64,000 nucleotides of DNA, from positions 186,001-250,000 of the forward strand of contig LUCM01003443.1 in NCBI GenBank assembly GCA_008360955.1, read 5' to 3'. A program made the translations under genes and the position numbers. Source of the stretch: Fasciolopsis buskii (lineage: Eukaryota; Platyhelminthes; Trematoda; Plagiorchiida; Fasciolidae). Within the stretch, counting starts at the first letter, position 1. Every line of letters starts with the position of its first letter. The notes under the pieces are model-generated. The model saw only the letters and a program-made list of their open reading frames with translations, was not told the DNA's origin and made no database searches. Of the stretch, positions 1 through 12,179 are shown piece by piece.

Positions 1-3000
1 CGATGATCAGCCCGTGTGACAAATAAAAATAAGTTAACCAGAAGTCATACAGCACAAATCACTGAGTGAAAAAAATCGCATACACAAGTGTGATTTATTC
101 ATCAACGCAAAGACACTTCAGTTGGGCACGATCCTCTTCGCTAGTCAGTTTACTGAGACTAGTGACTTGGCTACTGAATTTCTGCACCCTGTCGTCGATT
201 AAACTGATGGTTCTCAAGGTCACATACTGTGCTAACAAAGCGATTTACTCCTTGTAATGTGCAGTTGCAATAGGTATGCCATTAACGATCACACTACCGA
301 GGCTATTTTGACTGGAATTTTTCTTTGGTTGTTAGAGTTTTGCAAGCATGACGTTATTCTTCCCATCTATTTATCGCGCACATTTCGATCTTGTCTCCTG
401 ACATCCGGATGTCTTTTGTCGCCGACGTATTGATCGCCTTGGTGTCAAATGAACATCATTGTGATAACCTAGAGTTTTCTCGTCCAGTAATCGTATTTTC
501 TGCTCCAAATCGATTGGAACTGTTTCGTTAGTACTTCGAGGGTTAGTAAGCACAAACTGCGAAGGCGGTTTGTTTAATCTTATCTTGTTGTGAATGTACA
601 TATATATATACACATGCGTACAAAAACATACATGTATATCTGCATCCATATACTTATATTATTAATTATGTTATTCGTTCTTCCGTATTCTCTTAAGTCC
701 ACCCACTGTTTGGCTAATCCACATTTCATTGTATCATGTAAAGTTAGCATATGAAAATACGTCAACTATTGCAGGATGTGACCATTGGCATGGACGCCAT
801 ACATGCATATTATACTGTGTTTTACCAATCAGTGGGAAACCAGTGACGGCTGCCTTCGTAGCTCAGGTGAGGTGGTACACGGGCGACCATTGAAATGCTT
901 CCGCGCGTTAGTTCTAGTTTAAAAAGCCGCATTGCACAACTCCATTCGCCTTTTCGACCGGAACTGAAATACCTTATTCCTACATGTTTATGAAACTGAG
1001 GAAAGCATGGATACAATATTTCCAGCCTATTTATTGTGGCTGTCGTAGTGCCCCTGCTTTCTAATCCTGTTCACTGTTTCATCTGCGTGGTTCGTCTGTC
1101 ACATTTGCCAGAGCGTTGATCAAACTAAATGGACCCATAAATCATGCAGCCCGTACCGACAAGCCTGCACGCACATACATGCATTTATGTACACGTACAC
1201 ACAAGAACCAACTTCCTAACACCATCTGACCGATTAAGACCAGCCAATTCAGTCTATCTGTGATCGGTGAGGTGACTGCACCCGATCAAGGAAGCTTCAG
1301 AGGAAAAAACTCACTAAGAACTAAGAAAATTGGATAGATAGGAAAGACAGAAGAAACAAAAAAATAAGACGAACAAATAATTAGCTTATCCATTCCAAGT
1401 TCATGCTACCGTTCTATTTAGGACTCCACTGCACACCCACTCGCCAGATTCATGAGAGAAACTATTAAAGAGACTGCGTAATATCTAGCATAACCGTAAT
1501 CATCTCATAGAATGGGGCTAACCAATGAGGTCATGCGTGAGCTTAGCGTAGAACTCTTTGAATCTAGATCGAGCTATCTAGATAGAGCTTCCGGTCTATC
1601 TGTCCGGAACACATATATCAGCTCTCTTTGACACCGAGTTTGTAAAATTCGTTTTCCGATCTTAGTGCCCTGATTACTTCGATTTGTAAGAGGACATTCT
1701 TAATTGGATCAGCCAGTTGCTTCTCACCAACTCATGTGGATGCAACATCAGATAGTCTTTCAAGCAGTACCAGCGTTTGCAATCTACCTGCGACAAACAC
1801 TGATAGGATATGTGGTTTTAGAACTGACTTGTAGCAACGTAAATGAATGCACGAGAGAAGATAATACAGGGCTTGCAAACAATTGAGCACCATCTTCGGT
1901 TATGCAAAATATTTCGACACTTCAAAACTTAAAACGATCACCGGCAGTTCCATTACGGAGTGCCTAATTCACTTTAGTGATTCTCATCGTTTACGCAGTC
2001 ATGAGCATGGCAAATGAAGTAGAACCGTTATTACTGATAGCTCCTAAGTTGCTCAAATAATGTATTTTGTAAGCAGCAATTAATGATTTTCAAGTGATTG
2101 TTGTTTGAGTGAACGTGCTATTTTTTGATCGCGGCTCATTGACGTAGTTGTTTTTTTTTTGGTCTCAGAAAACGTGATGTATTGGTAGTTCACTTGCTCA
2201 GCTAGCTAGTTCAGTACCTTTTAATCGTCAGCTCGATTATTGCAATATACCTTGAGCAACTTCAGTTTGCCTTTGTAAGTTCTTGAATCTTTTCACAGGA
2301 ATGAACATCCAAGCTGTCAGTTGACAGAATTATTCTAAGGGAGCATTTGTTGGTAAATTTACCAGTTAACAAAAGTAAAAAAACGGCGGAGTACAATTCG
2401 GACTATCGATTTCATAGCCTATGTAGTGAAATAATTTGTACATATTAGAAGAATTACCTATGTTTCGACAATAGTTTGTCCACAAGATTGGTCTCATGGC
2501 AAACTGAAATGACGAGAATCAGGCTGGTATGCGAAAAAAGCAAGGTTAGCTCATGTTAGTTCATAAATTCGGTTAGCGTTGGGTACTTTTTCATCGATTT
2601 GCCTACTGACAAGTACACAGGTAGGCTGGTACGGAATGCAGTTTGAATGAGCATATGGGATCCCCCGAATTTTTCACGGTTTAAGAAATACTCTGTACCG
2701 TTTCGTGACCCGTATCTACAATAAACTGACCAAAGCCAGAAGGGCTATTAGATTTATTATGTTTGGATTTGCTTAATGTGACATTCATGTGTGAACTTCA
2801 ATTCGAAACGAGTCTCCGGTGGCCAATCCGTTTGTCAGATGGCTTTGCTAGGATCATGCAGCCCAAAGTTTTTGTTAATCGGTAACTGTGATCAGGTTGA
2901 GATAACGTGAGACTTTGTGCGTCGGTTAATTTATTTTGAATCAAATAGGCAAAACCAACGCTTATTTAAGCCTACCGAGAAAGCAGTTGCATCAATAGAT

Positions 3001-4180
3001 AATGCTTCCTACTTCAAGTTGGCAGTGCACTACACCAAAGAAGCGAGTATAATGATGTCAAAAGTTCCGAGTAAAAACAAAGGCGAGTGTACCGTGGTCA
3101 AGGTGCAGGCAGAGGGGCTACAGGTCAAGCCATCATTTAAAGCATTCGCCAAAATTTGTTATCTTTTATCCAATCGGAACGCGGCAATCACGAAAGTTAA
3201 GCCATAAAATTGCCAGGTATCAAGTGTTTTAATGCTCCCGGTAGATAGTAAACAGCTAGATTGATTGACCCAAGAATAAATATGATTACCAACAACGGCC
3301 AAGATTCGAGAGACCATGCAGTGTTGGGGCTAGGACCCGTGACACCAGTGTACATATTTGTTAAATCATATCGACCGTATACAGCAACTGCAGTTCGTAA
3401 TCCACAACGGGACCAATTTCTGGCTATGTGGTACGCCATCCGTTCAGCAAACTTGGAGTACGGTCAAGAAGGCATGTCCATAGACAACTGTTGATTGATG
3501 GTCTGCAAAATTCGCCTTGACGTGAACTTTGAGATGGTGCTTTTAGAAGGACAGAGAATTAAACTAGACTATTAGTAATAATGAAAAAGTTGTATTCCGT
3601 CATTTGAACAGAAGGTTGAATCAGACTCAACAATGTTATCTTCTTGAGGGAATAGAAAAGTGCCACGAAGCACGGAATTAGGGAAAGGAAAAATTCCACG
3701 CGAAAACAATGCCCGAAGACAGCAATCTACGTCATAAATGGAATAAAGTAGAAATGTTTTGTTCAGGCTGGTGTGGTGAGTTTTCTTGTAAATCTGGTGA
3801 CGCGCTCTAGTACAACCTGGAAGTATTCTGCGAATGCAATCAGCCAATCAGAACTGTGACAGCACACGACTGTGAAAGTCTAACAAGTCCCAGATGCCAT
3901 TGGTTCGAAGATTTTTTGCCAATGAAGATTCTTCGTGCTTTGTATTTGTACATGACTTATAAATAAATCAGCGCATCTTCCAACTGTCGTAGTCTTCCGG
4001 TTTTCTTCACTTGCATAGCATGAGTCGGATTGGTCCCAGTGCGTATTGGGTGTCCGTGTCTAATTCCCTATTACCATCTCCAGCATTAATTTTGCAGCTG
4101 GATAAAACTGAAACTAAAAACGGTTGTTAAATTCTACCAATTACTCCTCATCAAAGTTCACTGTCATACAATTTGCTGAC
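1..4180. other. Unassigned non-coding DNA
   Basis: I see no recognisable gene or transposon in this stretch. Short open frames exist on both strands (for example around 2917-3207 and 3261-3494 on the plus strand, and 3572-3847 on the minus strand). None shows a motif I recognise, and their lengths are what this base composition gives by chance. Small simple-sequence tracts occur: an alternating TA/CA tract near 598-612 and a run of T near 2150-2160. Confidence 0.5.
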
Positions 4181-4250
4181 GCTTGGGCAAATCTTGGCGG
4201 GTTTGAAATCAATCCAGGCGGTGTTATTTTAACTAAAGAGAATTGTAAGC

Positions 4251-5450
4251 AATAAGACCGCAGGGCTTTTTAAACCTCAATCCATCATCTACAGGGAGTT
4301 GCCTAAGACCCTTACGGATTTTTCTAATGACCGCACCGCAGGTAGCAAAGTGTCAGACTCGTGTATACCAGCGAAAATTATTCTTGTGCCAAAAAAATGA
4401 TTCGTAAATTTTGTCTCATGGCATTTACTTTCACGTTTCTTAGAGCCTCGATTCGGCCAATTATCGGCTTCTCGTGGAATATCAACCCTAATTGCACTAT
4501 TGAGAAATCGTGAAGGTACTGTATAGCTATTTCATTTGGCCCATTGAGAATCAAAGCGGTGCTTACCTACCATGCCCTACCTGGGTTACCACCCCGAGAC
4601 TGCCTTTGGACAGGCTGTCAACTGTTCGCTGAATTTTCTGACTGTTGATGATTCCTGACAAACCAAATGAAGCAGTTCTACAGTGCTTCATGGCTTCTTA
4701 ATGATGAATTGAATGTGCGTGCCGTATGATAAATAATTCCTTGAACCTTATGGTCGCAGGCTGCCAATATTGGTTCTAAGTTTGCTTGCTGTATTCAACG
4801 CTCAGCAGCGGATGCCTTAAAATAATTGGTTTAACTATGTTTCATTCTTTGTTGATCGCACATGGAAACCTTATCGTTCATGTTCTTGACTATATTCGTG
4901 CACCAAATAGTGTCGGTAAAAAGCATTGCTATCAACGCTACATATTTTGTCACCAATAAAGAACTACCTCTGAATTGAAACCCAGTTTGTTTCCGTCACC
5001 GATGATATCTGTAGTCCCCCCATACGTTCCGCAGTGTCTCAGCATGTTACGTTTTCCCTCCTTGCTCTTTCAGTTAACATTAGAAACTCCCCATAGGTAT
5101 GCTGACAATATCGTGAATCTAATAACAGTTTCCAGTTCTTTGAACTGAGTAATTTCTTCTTTTTCATCCTTCAATGGATCTTCTTAATTAATTTGTCACT
5201 TTGTACATACAATCGAATGGGCGTCGCCATTTTCTCTCCCCACAAGTAATCGTTTGTCTTTCGTCCGAAATGGCTGTTTAGTTTTACACACTGAAGATAA
5301 ATAATAGTTTCCAAATTTGCACGTCGGACTAAATCTATCACAAGACCTTGTATGATCTGGACACATCTGCAATACTTCATTTATCAATGAAACAACAGTG
5401 ACCATCATTTGCAGAAAACAGGCCGTGGACAACAGGCTTCCATCCAGACA
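4251..5450 (+). mobile_element. Degraded LINE reverse transcriptase (Jockey/CR1-like), plus strand
   Basis: This is the remnant of a non-LTR retrotransposon whose RT copied element RNA at the target site. Reading forward, 4251-4400 gives a stop-free frame resembling the RT segment before motif A: a KTAG start like the usual K(A/T)AGPD, then ELPKTLTDF, then AKIILVPKK like the common PIPKK. Beyond a stop, a shifted frame near 4450-4480 reads RPIIGF. At 5098-5109 the catalytic box reads YADN (usual YADD or FADD), and 5211-5300 reads WASPFSLPTSNRLSF, matching the W-L-F-S-K block that follows the catalytic box. Several stops and frameshifts make it inactive. A SINE body interrupts it at about 4643-4745. 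Each block is weak alone, but their order and orientation agree with an RT. Confidence 0.5.
4643..4745 (+). mobile_element. SINE-B body copy, nested in LINE remnant
   Basis: The stretch reads GTTGATGATTCCTGACAA, then a TTCTACAGTGCTTCATGG block, then a degraded tail. The same ordered blocks occur at 22884-22979 (plus strand) and, reversed, at 11660-11760 and 18230-18325. The first block also follows the tRNA-like head at 42686-42830. This copy is the most diverged. It sits inside an older LINE RT, so it is probably a later insertion. Borders are approximate and I saw no clear target-site duplication. Confidence 0.5.
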
Positions 5451-7650
5451 ACTAGATCGGCGTTGGATGAACTCGAATACTCAACCTTCCGCATGAACTG
5501 CCACAGAGGTGACCACCTAGCCAACACACATCGTCTCCTATTTCATATTTATCGCTTAAGATTCTTGTAGATTTACCAAAAGGACTCGTGTTTGGCCTTG
5601 TTCGATATCCCTTATTTTGTGCTTTTTAAGTACAAAAAAGAGTAAATGTGATCTCCCTTTTCCGTGACTTTCGCAATATTTTTAAAACCATTTTTATACT
5701 ACCGTCTTCATGTTTAGGCAGCTGAAAAATAACCGGATTGCAAATCCTTCTGCAAACTTTATCGAGAAGAGGATGTGCCAGAAGTTGTCAGTTTTACTGT
5801 GGAATGGGTGATGCATTAGCCTGAGACACCAATCACTTGAATCAGTTTAGTATCAGTAATTGAACTCGTTATACAAAAATTGACCATTTGTAGTAAAGCA
5901 CGGCTAAGGACCATCAATAAATAATTGAATGACTTCGATTCAAGGTGCGCAACGGAGAACAATGAGAATCACATAACGACTCGAAGACTACTCCGGGATT
6001 TATTTACAAACCATGCATTCATATACGGAGTGCGAGGAATCTCCATTAGTGGAGTACATTCGGTCGAGCGGCATCTGAGACATGTTTAATGTTCACGCTC
6101 GTGTGTCCCCACGGTTCTAGTTGGCTGGCTGTCTACGCAGGCTACCGCAAATCTGTACCATATCGAACCGCGCGACGTGGGCATAGCCCACAAAGATCAG
6201 TCTAGTGTCGGATGTACTGGCCTTTCTGTAAAGTACTACTGCAGTTTCTTCTGATGTGGTTTCGTTGCAGTCACTGTGAGTCCCTCAATTTCGTTCCACG
6301 TTCGGATAAATTCTAACAGTACTTTCCAGTTTGTAGTGTGAGCTGTGGTTCCATACGAAGCAGTACATTTATAATGACTCAGAAACAGTCGGTGGAGTTT
6401 TAGATCGTCCGATTTGTAATCCACATGATCGTGTTAATGCCATTAAAAGATGGCCAGTGTCTGATTAGATAAGAACTGCGAAGCAGCAAATTATGTTCCT
6501 AAAAATTAGCTTATAAATGACACATGCGGAAGGTTTACTTTCAAAATGAGATCGAAAAATTCCAGGCAGTTCTCTTAGTAACCCTGAGAATCGCAATCTA
6601 TTTCAACTACCGAGAGTAATGCCAGTAGTAAAAATGTGATTTCGGCTTTTTACACGTTTCCGATAACAGTGATCGGACGGTACATGTAAGCTGTTGAATT
6701 GTTTAAGCCACTTATTATAAAGATAGAACTGCCACCCCCTATCTAGTAGGCAGCCCAAGCCATCCATCCACTAATATACACTACTGTTTGCATGTCTTTT
6801 CAGTGACAGTACCAGATGGAGTACAGGCAAATATGTTGTGCTGCGGCAATGATGTTTGGTGTTGCACGAATGAAATAAACAAAAGCGGGAGAAGCAGCGT
6901 CCTCCGAGACCTGGTAAGCGCGCTAACCAGCAGGAACACTTAATAGTGTGTACGGTATACGTCACATTTATGCCTATGCCCATCTAGTTTGAATACAATT
7001 TTTAATCCTTTTCCTGTTGTATGAACAACAACCGATGAAAAGGTCTAATGAAAATCATTACTGTTATTTCTTCCATTGTACAAATCTGATAACAGATGTC
7101 GTACCAGGAAATTCATGGTGAATGACGAAAACAGTGAGCAAGAAAGGAGAAAGAATAGGAAGCAATGTGCAGAGTTCACAACACATGATAGCTCTTCTAA
7201 TTTCCATCTTTACAATGTGGGCCATCCCTCGAAACTCATCACTGCTCTGTGGTCTTGATGTTACCCGGTTTCCCAAATCAAAGTAGAAGATTGGCCAAGA
7301 AGATCCCACTTCGACCCATTAACCAATTAACCTAATCCACAAGGCAGTAGGACCATGTGAAGAGTACGTAACCTACTGGGGGCCGCTGGCTGATTTTTTA
7401 ATTCATGTGCCTTTCAGGTGGGAATAGACATCCAGGATATTCAGTACCCCTCCTCGGCACATATCCCGGTGAGCACGTTGCCTTATGCCTTTGTGCGCCG
7501 CCTGTGGCTGGCTTGAAATCATGTTTTAGTCATCTATTCTGGAGTGTTTAGCAAAACCAACCGCTCGTTAGATATAGGTGATCCGAATATCTGCTTTGCA
7601 AACAATCGTTAGTATTTGCAATTTCGCATTAACCAAATCCAAAAGAACGT
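5451..7650. other. Unassigned non-coding DNA
   Basis: Nothing I can name. The open frames here (for example 6236-6424, 6771-6983 and 7064-7309 on the minus strand) are short and carry no family motif. The stretch lies between a plus-strand LINE remnant and the 3' end of a minus-strand LINE. Confidence 0.5.
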
Positions 7651-7854
7651 GAGCATGGTATCGCTTTTTCAAAACTCATGACCCTGTTAGAAAGTTTACA
7701 TTTTAGTGTATTGTGTTGTATTGTACTGTATTGCATTTTGTTATATTGTGTAAACTTTTGCGTACAATAAATAATGTCGCATTTCAGTAAAATACAGGGG
7801 GGGGGGAAATTAAAATAGGAAAAAATGTACACACCATTTTGTCAAAACGTGAAA

Positions 7855-9120
7855 AACTCATCCAGGAATAATCACAGCAACGTATGATAGGTTGCTCGGG
7901 AATTCGGCTGAAACCCGGTCACGGTTTGTCAAAATGCGTGCTAAATATGGGATATTGATTCTAGAGAGTTTGGAACGAAAACAGGGTGATGTGGAAATAT
8001 GAGAACGACACTTTGAAAGATCAATGTGCAGAGGATGCGTGTGATGTGGAAGTATTTTGTGAGCAAATTTCTCACATGCTGATAAGTGCTGCTCAGAAAG
8101 AATGACAAGCAACACACTCGGTGGTATGAAAGGTACACGGCTAATAACTGATAGTCCTCGGCGAACAGTTTCAAGGTCTTTTCTAAGTAAACCTGGAAAT
8201 ATAACAGGAGAACAGTAAAGCAGGTCGTGTTGAAGCTTCCTGATTTGAGATGACAACCGTCGGAGACTCTTTACACAGGTAGAAATGTGAGTTGTCCATT
8301 TCAGATTTTTGTCAATAGTAACTCGTAGATATTTCACAGAATCAACCCTGGCGAGAGGTTTTGAGTTGATGAAAGACGTTTTGGTTGGATAGGCTGACCA
8401 CGAGAGAGAATAGACATTCGAAACATTTAGATTTGTTGATATTTAAACCAGCTGGTGCAGAGAAATCGTGGATAGAAGATTGTTTGTTGGAAAACTTTGA
8501 AAATCATCGTTGTTCGAAACGGGTTGCGAGCGGGCAACATCATCAGCAAACTTAAACAGATGACAGGATGAGTTAGTTGATAAGTGGCCGTCCATTCATA
8601 TACACTGGGTTCTGTTGGTAAAGTAATGAGACAGCCATGGTAATAAGGGCGTGGGACAACCAAATGTTTCCGGTTTGTGAAATAGAAGAGACGGTGGGAC
8701 GGAATCAAATTCCGACGAATAATCCAGAAAGGCGTAACGCATAGATTTCATCGATGCGTTTGAGGACTTACAATTATGTTGAATGAGGGATACGATAGCG
8801 TCCAAAGTGGACTTGTTAGATTCATAGGCAAACTGGAAAGGGTTGTGGGGAGGATACATAGAAGAACGCAATCGCCTAAGTACAACATGCTCCGTCAGTT
8901 TAAGACCAGAAGATGTTAAGTCGATGGGGCGAAAAATTCTTGTTAGAACAGTAGAACTGGTAGATTTTGGGATGGGAATAATAATGACGGGTATTCAGCA
9001 GTCAGGGCTAGAAGACGAGCTTAATGATGAGTTAATCAGAGAAGCGAACGTATCGGCCAAAGCCACAACACCATCCTTTAAAGGAGCTTAGGTCAGACTA
9101 TCAGGACCCACCTCTGTGGT
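7855..9120 (-). pseudogene. LINE reverse transcriptase and C-terminal region
   Basis: Minus-strand RT blocks in correct order: LKDG and ALADTFAS (about 9090-9050), IPVIIIPIPKSTSS (about 9000-8960), FRPIDLTSSGLKL (about 8930-8900), PFQFAYESNKSTLDA (about 8840-8795), motif A FLDYSSEFDSV with its aspartates (about 8745-8710), WLSHYFTNRTQ (about 8630-8600), catalytic box FADD exactly at 8550-8539, and KYLRVTIDKNLKW (about 8337-8295). The last open frame, 8337-7858 (159 codons), is the RT-distal tail with no enzymatic motif I know. FADD and motif A are intact, but stops (for example just after GPDSLT and near 8440) and frameshifts separate the blocks. Confidence 0.85.
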
Positions 9121-9750
9121 AATTTGAGTGGTGTGGATAAGCTCAAGCTTCTCTTCTTTGGAAATTCTTGCAGCTGTCCTATCATCACCCTTCCCAATAA
9201 TGACTGAGGTATCACTGGAAGGATGGATGAGAACACTGTTAATACTGTCGACATCCACAAAAGTTTTCGCATGTTTCGTCTTCTTTCCACACGACAACCG
9301 AATGCCTTGCCATAAGAATCGATTGTTGTTGCCACTCAACAGTTTGCTGGCGAACTTCATGTCGATGCGCTGAATCTCCTCTCCTATTAATTTGGAAGTA
9401 TACCGCACGCTTGAGCTATTACCTGGTTTGCAGAATGGCTCCTCCCATCTTCTTAGAGATTTTAGTATCTGATAGGAGATACGACCATTTGAGGCGAATA
9501 GTGTTTCTGTGGGGCAGCAGATATCAAAGATTGCGTTGGCCGTCTCTGTGAAAGGTTTGACACTGTCATTGAGCAGGGATTCAAAAGAGAAACAGATACA
9601 TGCGAGTGAAAGTGATTTCTGAAGAATAATGAGGCATTTGTTTGATAATTTACGGAGGCGAACTCGGATTTGATTTGTTTGCCTGAAGGAATGGGGGAAT
9701 GACCAATAGTATATCTTGGACCGCAACAGAAGCAGACAATGATTACCACT
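9088..9750 (-). pseudogene. LINE ORF2 linker between endonuclease and RT
   Basis: A long minus-strand open frame of 212 codons (9726-9088) plus an overlapping frame (9749-9462) cover the region between the two enzyme domains. The end of the 212-codon frame reads EVGPDSLT, the usual GPD motif that begins the RT, and then meets a stop. Immediately downstream the frame continues as LKDG and ALADTFASLINSSLSS, as in intact relatives. The upstream part has the expected low-conservation linker. This explains the longest open frame of the window, which should not be annotated as a host gene. Confidence 0.75.
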
Positions 9751-9839
9751 TGGAAATGGAATACGCAGTATCAGAGAAAATAAATCAAGGTGGTTGATAA
9801 CAACCCTATCTAAAATGGAGCCGCCTGTGGTGGGAGAAA

Positions 9840-10330
9840 CGCAGTAAAATCAAACACAGTCAGTGGTTGGGTAGACGCATGATTGAAATCACCCACAGTA
9901 ATATACAGATTATCCTCAAGAAAAGCAACAGTAAATACCAGAAAAGAGTCGAAAAAATATATGATATTTTGTTGCGAGCCAAAAGGTTTCGTTATGATAG
10001 TACTGGTATGGTGAAGAAACCCAAGATGACAATGTTCCGCTTAGCGAGTACGTATAAATAACTTCGGAATTGCCAGATCAGGAGTTTATGTATATTGACA
10101 CACCGCCCCCAGTCTTCTTGTCCGAAACTCTATCCTGCCGATGGATTCTGAAGCTGTCTATCGACACCAGTGTTTCAGTAGTGTCCGGGTTCAGCCACGA
10201 TTCTTGTATGCAGGTGACACACGTATGAACATGGATCGGTGATTAAAGTGCGAAAACAGGTCCGACATTTTCGTAAACAGAGAGCGGATGTTGGTACTCA
10301 ACAATGCCAGAATGAACATCTTGGCGGGAA
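9840..10330 (-). pseudogene. APE-type endonuclease domain of the minus-strand LINE
   Basis: The endonuclease nicks target DNA to prime reverse transcription. On the minus strand, near 10300-10240, LLSTNIRSLFTKMSDL matches the usual start of LINE endonucleases (N-R-S-L). At about 10221-10086 the frame gives VTCIQESWLNPD, containing the catalytic QE(T/S) motif, followed by GGGVSIYI, the glycine-rich strand typical of this family. At about 9895-9845 the GDFN catalytic motif is kept (VGDFNHAS). The three pieces are in different frames or separated by stops, for example a TGA just after SIYINS, so the gene is broken even though the key residues survive. Confidence 0.8.
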
Positions 10331-10800
10331 GGGTGCACTTAATAACTGCTTGCCAGTCAGCGCGAGTGCCTCGTTTAGATGGATAGGACGATTTCTGAGG
10401 TACAGTAATGCATGATCCCAGTCCATGTCGAGAAGCGATGTGGTTTTTAAACAACAGCAATTCCAAGCGATTGTAGCAGCGAACGGAGGACATAATCGAA
10501 CCAAATACCCGACAAGGAAACAAGGAAATAAGGATGACACAGAATTGTAGCGCAGCCAGTCAAAAAGCGCACGTATCTCATGGACTTCGAAATCCGACGT
10601 ACCTGTTTGTTGTATTTTTCAGCATCACCTTTTGGCCGATTCGTTTTAAAGATTTCAGCTGACAACGCTTTTTCTAGATCTTGGACAGCTGGCCTTAATC
10701 ATTTTTTGTCATCCTGCATAGTGTAGCCATGGTTGTGAGCATAACATTCCAGCAAGCTTCCTCTTCGACCGACCGCCTGAGCCTCGCTGAACTTCGATCT

Positions 10801-11650
10801 CCTTCATGACCGATGCAGGCGAACACCATTCTGCCTTGGACACATCAACTAACACATGCTGACAGGTCATTCACGGTGACATAACGGCCGAGTGCGCACA
10901 GCTATTCTGTCGTTGATTTCAGTCCATATGTCCGCCCACGGCTCACAGTTGCGTTAAAGACACACTTATCGCTGTGACAGGTCAAGGTCAGTCATGCCTA
11001 GGTCAGACCCAACATTCTGATCCTGACTGCCGACGAAAACTGTTCCGATTGATCTGATTATTAAATCACAAAATCGAATCAACGAAATCTCGGGCCGTTT
11101 TTTAAGATTACACATCATCTAAACGTTGGAAGACGCGTTACGGCGAAATAGATGACTTCAGTCGGTCCAAACAATTGTATGCATGCCAGTAATTCAGGTT
11201 TTACTGGAGAAGCCACAGAGTCGATCTTGTAGAAAAGCCTTATTCTGAGTCACATTTGGTCCGATTTTACCAGAAACGTCAAAATGTTCCCCTAGAGGTA
11301 ATTTGTATTGATTTCGATTTCGACTGCGTCTGGAAAATCTTCATCTTCCCGTCCACAGATAATTTGATCATGTTGATCTAGTCCCTATAAGTTGCACCGA
11401 ATTTCCGGTGTGAAAACCGTGGTTCATCTCAAGATTCAAGTGACAGTCAATAGACAAGTTTATTAATCATCTGCGAGTGACTCGTCTTGACAAGTCAGGT
11501 GCTATCTATTGCGGACTCATTCTGCACGCCAATTACACGGGTACGATTCTCAGTCTGCGATTATCTATTGCTGCTACTTTCCAAGGTTAGAATACAATGA
11601 AAAATGAGATTAGGTTTCGGTGTTTGGTGTATTAGTAGTAGGAGGTTTAA
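10801..11650. other. Unassigned; possible upstream part of the LINE
   Basis: No clear motif. The part next to the LINE may include its ORF1 or 5' untranslated region, since a minus-strand frame ending in QVRRISKSMRYVRFLT lies at about 10665-10560. I cannot find a zinc-knuckle or coiled-coil signature to prove it, and the rest is unassigned. Confidence 0.35.
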
Positions 11651-11659
11651 TTTTTCCCA

Positions 11660-11760
11660 CATGAAATAGTTCACCACGTGATACCATCGCACAACTCACT
11701 ATTTAGAAACCACGAAAGCACTGTACAGCTGTTTGATTCTTGTTAGGAATCATCAGTAGT
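11660..11760 (-). mobile_element. SINE-B body copy, minus strand
   Basis: Read on the minus strand this gives the ordered blocks GATGATTCCTAACAAGAATC, AAACAGCTGTACAGTGCTTT, then GGTTTCTAAATAGTGAGTTG, a GTATCACGTGGTGAAC block and ATTTCATG. The same blocks in the same order occur at 22884-22979, 18230-18325 and 4643-4745. It is a short interspersed repeat body. The tRNA-like head is not visible on its 5' side here. I propose that this body belongs with the head seen at 42686-42830. Confidence 0.7.
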
Positions 11761-11899
11761 GCATATTCACCACGTCCGAACTGGAGCGTAAACCCATACC
11801 AAGTTGCCAAGGTCTGTAGATCATGTCCAAAGCCTTTGTCGTACTTAGGCCACCTGAATATAAGTCATCTATCAGTAGGCGTCGATTGCTGCCATTCAG

Positions 11900-12010
11900 A
11901 GGCTGCCCGGTAGCGTAATGGCCAAGGCGCTCGACTCAGAATCGTTCGTCCCGGTTCTGCACTGCTGGTGATTCTTAACAAGGATGACGCAGCTTCCATG
12001 ATTTCGGTGT
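11900..12010 (+). mobile_element. tRNA-derived SINE-B head with start of body
   Basis: The sequence GCCCGGTAGCGTAATGGCCA resembles a tRNA 5' arm and A box. It is followed by GCTCGACTCAGAATCGTTCG and a degraded B-box region (CCGGTTCTGCAC). It then runs into GCTGGTGATTCTTAACAAGG, the first block of the SINE-B body. This copy shows head and body joined. It lies only about 140 bp from the reversed body at 11660-11760. The B box is damaged, so it is probably not transcribed by RNA polymerase III. Confidence 0.6.
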
Positions 12011-12179
12011 TCGATGTTTGCGCGTCTATTTCAAGATTGTTCAGGGGTCTTTTTCTCATGATCACCCTTACAATTACCTCAACTGATGGTTGGTCACTCC
12101 ATGTCCGAAGTTGGCCTTACATGTTACCTAGTTACACTTCGGATGTTTCTGCGCGGAATCACAAAATTGATCGATAGTA

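Larger units (their letters stand above)
7690..10800 (-). mobile_element. Near full-length CR1/Jockey-type LINE, inactive, minus strand
   Basis: A non-LTR retrotransposon of about 3.1 kb read on the minus strand. In order from its 5' side: a possible ORF1 remnant (about 10800-10450), an APE-type endonuclease (about 10320-9840), a linker (about 9750-9120), RT (about 9120-8290), the RT C-terminal region (8337-7858) and an AT-rich 3' tail. The tail holds a run of G on the plus strand at about 7799-7807 and irregular TACAA-like units (about 7690-7760). Stops and frame changes break the ORF, so it is not autonomous. However, several catalytic motifs are still legible, which suggests it is younger than the RTE at 15-18 kb. 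Assignment to CR1 or Jockey rests on the endonuclease style, the FADD box and the C-terminal VTIDKNLKW block. The 5' border is uncertain. Confidence 0.85.

Noticed and set aside
9088..9726. Longest open frame (212 codons) as a host gene
   Set aside because: Its end carries the GPD motif that opens a LINE RT, and it lies in correct order between the LINE endonuclease and RT blocks.
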